The notes beneath the pieces are model-generated. The model saw only the letters and a program-made list of their open reading frames with translations, was not told where the DNA came from and ran no database searches. A program made the position numbers and the translations under genes. A stretch of 9,270 nucleotides of DNA from Verrucomicrobiota bacterium (GTDB lineage Bacteria; Verrucomicrobiota; Verrucomicrobiia; Opitutales; UBA953): positions 1 to 9,270 of the forward strand of contig RFRI01000040.1 of assembly GCA_009924535.1 (NCBI GenBank), given 5' to 3'. Shown here piece after piece: positions 5,502 through 9,270 of the stretch (the stretch's first letter is position 1; every line of letters starts with the position of its first letter).

Positions 5502-5939
5502 ATGCGTATCGCCATCACCTCCGGGTATTTCGACCCGATGCACCGCGGCCACCTCGAGCTGCTCGAACTCTCCCGCGCCCAAGGCGACGTGCTCTGGGTC
5601 ATCGTCAACACCGACGCCCAGGCTGCCTTGAAGAAGGGCAAGGCCTTCATTGAGCAGGACACCCGTCTGGCGGTCACCGCCGCCCTCCGGGTCGTCGACC
5701 GTGCGGTGCTCTCGATCGATGCCGACGGCTCGGTCTGCGCCACGCTCGACTGGCTCATCGGCGAAGCCAAAGCCCAAGGCCATGAGGCTGTCTTCTGCAA
5801 GGGCGGCGACCGCAACGCCGGCAACATCCCGGAGATGACGGTCCTCGATAAGCATGGCGCAAAACTCATCGACGGACTCGGCGCCAAGATCGACAGCAGC
5901 TCGCGCATCATCGCCGCGGCGAAAAAGCCTTCCGCTTGA
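5502..5939 (+). CDS. cytidylyltransferase-like nucleotidyltransferase (RfaE2/TagD type)
   Basis: This small enzyme of 145 residues has the HxGH superfamily signature ITSGYFDPMHRGHLELL (5-21; His14 and His17), which binds the nucleotide triphosphate. FCKGGDRNAGNIPE (98-111) and the C-terminal GAKIDSSSRII (127-137) match the RxGGD and ISSS blocks that bind phosphate in the RfaE2, TagD and PCYT-like families. Length is typical for a single-domain member. In RfaE2 the reaction is ATP plus heptose-1-phosphate to ADP-heptose; in TagD it is CTP plus glycerol-3-phosphate to CDP-glycerol. The sequence does not separate these. The gene lies 28 bases before gmd on the same strand and is probably co-transcribed, which supports a role in activating a sugar or polyol for surface glycans. 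The ATG follows a C/T-rich leader with no Shine-Dalgarno. Confidence 0.85.
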   Translation: MRIAITSGYFDPMHRGHLELLELSRAQGDVLWVIVNTDAQAALKKGKAFIEQDTRLAVTAALRVVDRAVLSIDADGSVCATLDWLIGEAKAQGHEAVFCKGGDRNAGNIPEMTVLDKHGAKLIDGLGAKIDSSSRIIAAAKKPSA

Positions 5940-5967
5940 ACCTTTCCCCCCTTAACACATCCCCTCC

Positions 5968-7029
5968 ATGAAAAAGCGCGCGCTCATCACCGGCATCACG
6001 GGCCAGGACGGCTCCTATCTCGCCGAGTTCCTCCTCGGCAAGGGCTACGAAGTCCATGGTCTCATCCGCCGCTCTTCCTCCTTCAACACCTCGCGCATCG
6101 AGCACCTCTACATGGAGGACCTCGTCCGCGACATCCACACGAAGAAGATCCAGCTGCACTACGGCGACCTCGGGGATTCGACCAACCTCATCCGCGTCAT
6201 CGGCGACGTCCAGCCCGACGAGATCTATAACCTCGGCGCGATGTCCCACGTGAAGGTCTCCTTCGACGTCCCGGAATACACCGCCGACACGGACGGCATC
6301 GGCACGCTGCGCCTCCTCGAGGCCATCCGTATCCTGAAGATGGAAAAGAAGGTCCGCATCTACCAGGCCTCCACTTCCGAGCTTTACGGCAAGGTCGTCG
6401 AAGTCCCGCAGTCCGAGACGACGCCTTTCTACCCGCGCAGTCCCTACGGCGTCGCCAAGATCTACGCCTACTGGATCACCCGCAACTACCGCGAGGCCTA
6501 CGGCATGTTCGCTTCCAACGGCATCCTCTTCAACCACGAGTCCGAACGCCGCGGCGAGACCTTCGTCACCCGCAAGATCTCCCTCGCGGTCGCCAACATC
6601 ATCCACGGTCGCCAGGACTGCCTCTTCCTCGGCAACCTCTCCGCGCAGCGCGACTGGGGCTACGCCCCGGACTTCGTGCAGTGCATGTGGCTCATCCTGC
6701 AGCATAAGCAGCCGGACGATTTCGTCATCGCGACGGGCAAGATGTACACCGTCCGCGAATTCTGCACCCACGCATTCCGCCGCGCCGGCATCGAGCTCGA
6801 CTGGCAGGGCACGGGCGTCGACGAGAAGGGCGTCGACCGCAAGACGGGCAAGACGCTCGTCGCCGTCGACCCGCGTTACTTCCGCCCGACCGAGGTCGAG
6901 CAGCTGCTCGGCAACCCGGCCAAGGCCATGCGCGAGCTGGGCTGGAATCCGCAGCAGACTTCCTTCGAGCAGCTGGTGCAGAAGATGGTCGACCATGACC
7001 TGAAGATGGTCGCCCACGCCAACCGCTGA
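5968..7029 (+). CDS. gmd: GDP-mannose 4,6-dehydratase
   Basis: This 353-residue extended short-chain dehydrogenase converts GDP-D-mannose to GDP-4-keto-6-deoxy-D-mannose using bound NADP+. The Rossmann motif is GITGQDGSYLAE (9-20). RRSSSFNTSRIEHLY (34-48) is the NADP-binding and family-specific segment. Catalytic residues are Thr136 and Glu138 in QASTSELYG and the Tyr160/Lys164 pair in SPYGVAKIYAYW; each is offset by four from the E. coli enzyme. ILFNHESERRGETFVTRKIS (186-205) is the substrate-binding signature of true Gmd. Length is normal. No Shine-Dalgarno is seen; the leader before ATG is CCCCTCC. The stop overlaps the fcl start as TGATG. All key residues are present. Confidence 0.98.
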   Translation: MKKRALITGITGQDGSYLAEFLLGKGYEVHGLIRRSSSFNTSRIEHLYMEDLVRDIHTKKIQLHYGDLGDSTNLIRVIGDVQPDEIYNLGAMSHVKVSFDVPEYTADTDGIGTLRLLEAIRILKMEKKVRIYQASTSELYGKVVEVPQSETTPFYPRSPYGVAKIYAYWITRNYREAYGMFASNGILFNHESERRGETFVTRKISLAVANIIHGRQDCLFLGNLSAQRDWGYAPDFVQCMWLILQHKQPDDFVIATGKMYTVREFCTHAFRRAGIELDWQGTGVDEKGVDRKTGKTLVAVDPRYFRPTEVEQLLGNPAKAMRELGWNPQQTSFEQLVQKMVDHDLKMVAHANR

Positions 7030-7970
7030 TGGACCGCGCCGCGAAGATCTACGTCGCCGGCCATCGCGGGATGGTCGGCTCCGCCATCGTCCGCGCGCTC
7101 CGCGCCGCGGGCCATCCGGCCGTGGTCACGCGCACGTCCGCCGAACTCGACCTGCGCGACGGCGCCGCGACCCGCGCGTTCCTCGCCGCCGAGCAGCCGG
7201 CCTACGTCGTCATGGCCGCCGCCCGCGTCGGCGGCATCAAGGCCAACTCGACCGAGCCGTACGATTTCCTGTACGACAACCTCGCGATGGCGGCCAACGT
7301 CATCGACGGCTCCCGCCGCGCCGGCGTCCGCAAGCTGCTCTTCCTCGGTTCGAGCTGCATCTACCCGAAGCTGGCGCCCCAGCCGATCCGCGAGGAGTCC
7401 CTGCTGACGGGCCCCCTCGAAGTCACCAACGAGGCCTACGCGATCGCGAAGATCGCCGGCATCAAGCTCTGCGACCATGCGCGCGCCCAGTACGGCAGCG
7501 ACTTCATCAGCGCCATGCCCTGCAACCTTTACGGCACGGGCGACAACTTCTCGCTCGAGAACTCCCACGTGCTGCCGGCGCTCATCCGCAAGATGCATGA
7601 GGCGAAGCTCCGCGGCGACGCCTCGCTCCGACTCTGGGGCACGGGCACGCCGCTCCGCGAATTCCTCCACGCCGACGACCTCGCCGAAGCCTGCGTGCTG
7701 CTCCTCGAGCGTTACTCGCAGGCCGGCCATATCAACGTCGGTTCGGGAGAAGAACTATCCATCCGCCAGCTCGCCGACCTGATCGCCCAGGTGGTCGGCT
7801 TCACGGGCCGTCTCGAATTCGACCCGTCGATGCCCGATGGCACGCCGCGCAAGCTGATGGACGTCTCACGCATCCGCGTCCTCGGCTGGAAGCCCCGCAT
7901 CGCGCTCACTGAAGGTATCCGCGGCGCCTACGCCTGGTATCTCGCGAACCACGCCGAAGCCCGGAAGTAG
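7029..7970 (+). CDS. fcl: GDP-L-fucose synthase
   Basis: Fcl (also WcaG) epimerises C3 and C5 of GDP-4-keto-6-deoxy-mannose and reduces C4 with NADPH, giving GDP-L-fucose. The 313-residue protein has the Rossmann motif VAGHRGMVGSAI (9-20), MAAARVGGIKAN (62-73) and FLGSSCIYPKLAPQPI (105-120), with the catalytic serine pair 108-109 and Cys110. The Tyr137/Lys141 pair lies in NEAYAIAKIAGIKLC, and His180 in NSHVLPALI. Cys110 and His180 are the two epimerisation residues, each one position from the E. coli numbering. LWGTGTPLREFLHADDLAEA is also diagnostic. Start and stop of the two genes share one base (TGATG), a classic coupled gmd-fcl pair. The enzyme looks intact. Confidence 0.98.
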   Translation: MDRAAKIYVAGHRGMVGSAIVRALRAAGHPAVVTRTSAELDLRDGAATRAFLAAEQPAYVVMAAARVGGIKANSTEPYDFLYDNLAMAANVIDGSRRAGVRKLLFLGSSCIYPKLAPQPIREESLLTGPLEVTNEAYAIAKIAGIKLCDHARAQYGSDFISAMPCNLYGTGDNFSLENSHVLPALIRKMHEAKLRGDASLRLWGTGTPLREFLHADDLAEACVLLLERYSQAGHINVGSGEELSIRQLADLIAQVVGFTGRLEFDPSMPDGTPRKLMDVSRIRVLGWKPRIALTEGIRGAYAWYLANHAEARK

Positions 7971-7978
7971 GTCGGTGC

Positions 7979-8153
7979 GAGTATGGAGTATTGAGTATCG
8001 AGTATCGGCGCGGTGATTGCCTTGGGGTAGGGATGCGATGACATCGCATCCGTTAGGCAACAAGTCGGACGCGATAGTGATCACGTCCCTACTTCGAGAC
8101 ACTTTTAAGGCACCCGGCCTCTTCCTATACTCAATACTCCATACTCGATACTC
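7979..8153. repeat. GAGTATN heptamer inverted repeat around a REPIN-like element
   Basis: The left arm (7979-8006) is four consecutive 7-base units: GAGTATG, GAGTATT, GAGTATC, GAGTATC. The right arm (8126-8153) is four units in inverted orientation: TATACTC, AATACTC, CATACTC, GATACTC. The six-base core is invariant in all eight units and only the seventh base varies, taking all four bases in the right arm. Register of best pairing is offset by one unit. A REPIN-like element (8027-8092) sits inside. The structure occupies the gap after fcl, starting eight bases past its stop codon. Confidence 0.92.
8027..8092. repeat. REPIN-like element 1
   Basis: A GTAG head (8027-8030) is followed by the perfect palindrome GGATGCGATG-A-CATCGCATCC (8031-8051). 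A spacer of about 15 bases follows, then the imperfect palindrome GGACGCGATAGTGATCACGT (8067-8086, continuing CC), and a CTAC tail (8089-8092). GTAGGGA and TCCCTAC pair at the ends. This is the layout described for REPINs, two inverted REP sequences with conserved GTAG heads, which are moved in trans by RAYT (TnpA-REP, Y1-type) transposases. No RAYT gene is present in the window. Confidence 0.75.
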
Positions 8154-8206
8154 TCGTATCCCCCTTGTCCACGTACCCACGTGCCAGCTTGCCCCCTAAA
8201 CTAAAA

Positions 8207-8941
8207 ATGTCCTCCGTCACCCTCTGCATTCCCGCTCGCATCGCCTCCACGCGCCTGCCGCGCAAGGTCTTGCTCGACCTCGGCGGCAAGCCGGTCGTGC
8301 AGCATGTCTGGGAGCGCGCCAAGCAGGTCCGTCAGGCCGGCCGAGTGGTCCTGCTCACGGATTCGGAAGAAGTCGCCACCGTCGCGCGTGGCTTCGGCGC
8401 CGAGGTGCTGATGACCGATCCGGCCTGCCCTTCCGGCACGGCCCGCATGGCCAGCGTCATCGACAAGCTGCCGGGCGAGTTCTTCCTCAATGTCCAGGGC
8501 GACGAACCTTTCATCCAGGCCGACCTTCTCGATGGGCTCATCACGCGCTGGAAGGAGACGAAGTGCCCCCTGGTCACCGCGGTCTCGAAGATCCATGCGA
8601 CCGAACGCCTCCTCGCCCCGAGCGTGGTCAAGGTCGTCCGCGCCGAGAATGGCGAAGCGATCTACTTCTCGCGCAGCCCGATCCCGCATCTCCGTGGCGT
8701 GGATTCCGCCGAATGGGTCCAGCGTCGCGATTACTGGGTGCATATCGGGGTCTACGGCTACGACCGCGCGACGCTCGCCGGTTACGCCCAGCTGAAGCCG
8801 ACCGAACTCGAAGCCGTCGAATCGCTCGAGCAGCTCCGCTTCCTCGCCCACGGCCTGACTTTCCAGACCGTCGTCACCGATTATCATCCCGTCGCCATCG
8901 ATACCCCAGAGGATCTTGAAGCCGCGCGGAAGATGATGTGA
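8207..8941 (+). CDS. kdsB: 3-deoxy-manno-octulosonate cytidylyltransferase (CMP-Kdo synthetase)-like
   Basis: KdsB couples CTP with Kdo to give CMP-Kdo for lipid A-inner core assembly, in the cytoplasm. The 244-residue length fits the family (about 245-255). Motifs are CIPARIASTRLPRK (7-20, nucleotide-binding loop), LTDSEEVA (50-57), CPSGTARMASV (74-84), FLNVQGDEPFIQ (93-104; Asp99 should bind metal), FSRSPIPHLR (154-163), YWVHIGVYGYD (176-186), PTELEAVESLEQLR (198-211) and HPVAIDTPEDLEAA (227-240; Asp232 should be the second metal ligand). I start at ATG 8207 because the family begins just before this motif; an in-frame TTG at 8165 would add 14 non-conserved residues. Two deviations from the usual consensus are RLPRKVL where RLPGKPL is common and SGTAR where SGTDR is common, so a related sugar substrate is possible. 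Confidence 0.93.
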   Translation: MSSVTLCIPARIASTRLPRKVLLDLGGKPVVQHVWERAKQVRQAGRVVLLTDSEEVATVARGFGAEVLMTDPACPSGTARMASVIDKLPGEFFLNVQGDEPFIQADLLDGLITRWKETKCPLVTAVSKIHATERLLAPSVVKVVRAENGEAIYFSRSPIPHLRGVDSAEWVQRRDYWVHIGVYGYDRATLAGYAQLKPTELEAVESLEQLRFLAHGLTFQTVVTDYHPVAIDTPEDLEAARKMM

Positions 8942-8956
8942 CGCGCCGAAGGCGCG
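8942..8956 (+). terminator. hairpin immediately after the kdsB stop
   Basis: CGCGCC-GAA-GGCGCG is a perfect 6-base stem with a GAA loop, beginning one base after the stop codon. No T-run follows, so it may be a terminator of non-standard type or an mRNA 3'-end stabiliser. Confidence 0.5.
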
Positions 8957-8966
8957 GCACACCATC

Positions 8967-9003
8967 GTGCAAAAGTGCAAACCGGCCTGCGGCCTGTGCA
9001 AAT
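8967..9003 (+). repeat. GTGCAAA-type module, copy 3
   Basis: GTGCAAAA and GTGCAAAC are followed by the hairpin segment CGGCCTGCGGCCT and then GTGCAAAT. The hairpin is identical to copy 1 at 2666-2704, more than 6 kb away. It directly abuts the GCGGTTN array, as copy 1 does in the gap at 2607-3008, so the pair occurs together twice, in opposite order. Confidence 0.85.
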
Positions 9004-9005
9004 GT

Positions 9006-9118
9006 TAGGTATTAGCGGTTAGCGGTTGGCGGTTGGGAGCACATCCAAAGCAAGGGTTTCGTTTCGGGTGACAGGTGACGGAATCTGCATTCCCCAACCG
9101 CTAACCGCTATTACCTAT
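9006..9118. repeat. GCGGTTN inverted repeat with inner GGTGACN units
   Basis: The left arm TAGGTATTAGCGGTTAGCGG begins at 9006; GCGGTT cores lie at 9015, 9022 and 9029. The right arm (9093-9117) has AACCGC cores at 9096 and 9103 and ends ATTACCTA, complementary to the left end with one mismatch. The same TAGGTAATAGCGGTT end occurs at 5346. Inside, GGTGACA and GGTGACG stand in tandem near 9067-9080, recalling the second family inside 5346-5490. Confidence 0.88.
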
Positions 9119-9187
9119 CTTGGGTACGGTCGGGACCGCGTTACCATATAGCGGCATTATATCCGTTCGCTGAATGGTGAACGCTAG

Positions 9188-9248
9188 GTAGGGGCACGAC
9201 TACGTCGTGCACTCCGATGCAGAGGGCGCGACGTAGTCTCGCCCCTAC
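9188..9248. repeat. REPIN-like element 2
   Basis: A GTAG head (9188-9191) leads into GCACGAC-TAC-GTCGTGC (9194-9210), a perfect 7-base stem. After 13 bases comes GGGCGCGACGTAGTCTCGCC (9224-9243, one more C at 9244), a stem with one internal mismatch, then the CTAC tail (9245-9248). GGTAGGGGC (9187-9195) is also perfectly complementary to GCCCCTACC (9241-9249), and the two inner palindromes are partly inverted copies of each other, so cloverleaf and long-hairpin forms are alternatives. The layout matches 8027-8092, including the position of the mismatch in the second stem. Confidence 0.78.
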
Positions 9249-9270
9249 CATTGGCCACCATCCGGCGGCC

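Larger units (their letters stand above)
8957..9270. other. gene-free, repeat-filled 3' end of the window
   Basis: No credible coding region is seen in these 314 bases. From left to right they hold a GTGCAAA module, a GCGGTTN inverted repeat, a short hairpin at 9123-9145 (CGGTC-GG-GACCG, flanked by GGTA and TTACC), an ATATA…TATAT dyad at about 9146-9162 and a REPIN-like element. The last 20 bases show nothing I recognise. Confidence 0.75.

Noticed and set aside
5184..5855. Minus-strand open frame crossing the heptamer palindrome and the nucleotidyltransferase gene.
   Set aside because: It depends on repeat sequence and antisense coding sequence; no recognisable motif.
5908..7017. A 369-codon minus-strand open frame opposite gmd.
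   Set aside because: Antisense shadow: composition biased to Val, Asp, Leu and Glu with no domain motif, while gmd on the plus strand is unambiguous.
7979..8153. Insertion-sequence remnant in the fcl-kdsB gap.
   Set aside because: No transposase fragment is readable in any frame; the repeats fit a palindromic or REPIN-type element better.
2616..9118. CRISPR array, because of short repeated units.
   Set aside because: Units are 7-8 bases and directly abutting, without 25-40 base spacers; no cas gene is present.

Overview
This window looks like chromosomal DNA from a GC-rich Gram-negative bacterium. The outer-membrane pathway genes (lgt, a kdsB-like gene) support this. The phylum is uncertain. 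The lack of Shine-Dalgarno sequences, the C/T-rich leaders, a GbsR/MarR-type regulator beside sugar genes and the repeat-rich gaps would fit a PVC-group organism such as an opitutal verrucomicrobiote, but that placement is inference. No phage, plasmid, integrase, CRISPR or toxin-antitoxin gene is visible.

Layout. (1) Positions 1-2606, plus strand: the C-terminal part of a CNNM/CorC-type CBS-domain membrane protein, lgt overlapping it by ATGA, then a PLP-dependent DegT/DnrJ/EryC1/StrS sugar aminotransferase. (2) Positions 2607-3008: a 402-base convergent gap filled by a layered inverted-repeat structure. (3) Positions 3009-4149, minus strand: a small glutaredoxin-like protein with a CGWS active site and an OmpR-type response regulator with no kinase nearby. 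(4) Positions 4150-4660: a divergent promoter region, a 60-residue single-pass membrane protein, and tRNA-Glu(UUC) with a probable promoter and a terminator hairpin. (5) Positions 4727-8941, plus strand: a MarR/GbsR-like regulator, a small HxGH nucleotidyltransferase, gmd, fcl and a kdsB-like gene. (6) Positions 8942-9270: a second long gap made almost entirely of repeats.

How the genes work together. gmd and fcl together convert GDP-mannose to GDP-L-fucose. The KdsB-like enzyme would activate Kdo or a related 3-deoxy sugar with CMP. The nucleotidyltransferase resembles the RfaE2/TagD group, and the aminotransferase makes amino sugars. The common theme is nucleotide-sugar supply for LPS, O-antigen or capsule. 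Lgt and the CBS protein are envelope housekeeping functions.

The most unusual content is intergenic. Four gaps (2607-3008, 5340-5490, 7971-8160, 8942-9250) contain inverted arms built from degenerate tandem units of 7 or 8 bases, each a fixed core plus a variable base: GCGGTTN, GAGTATN, GTGCAAAN and looser CAGGTNN or GATGACN families. The families are nested inside one another. Two further elements (8027-8092 and 9188-9248) have the architecture of REPINs: a GTAG head, a palindrome, a spacer, an inverted palindrome and a CTAC tail. They differ in sequence but keep their pairing.
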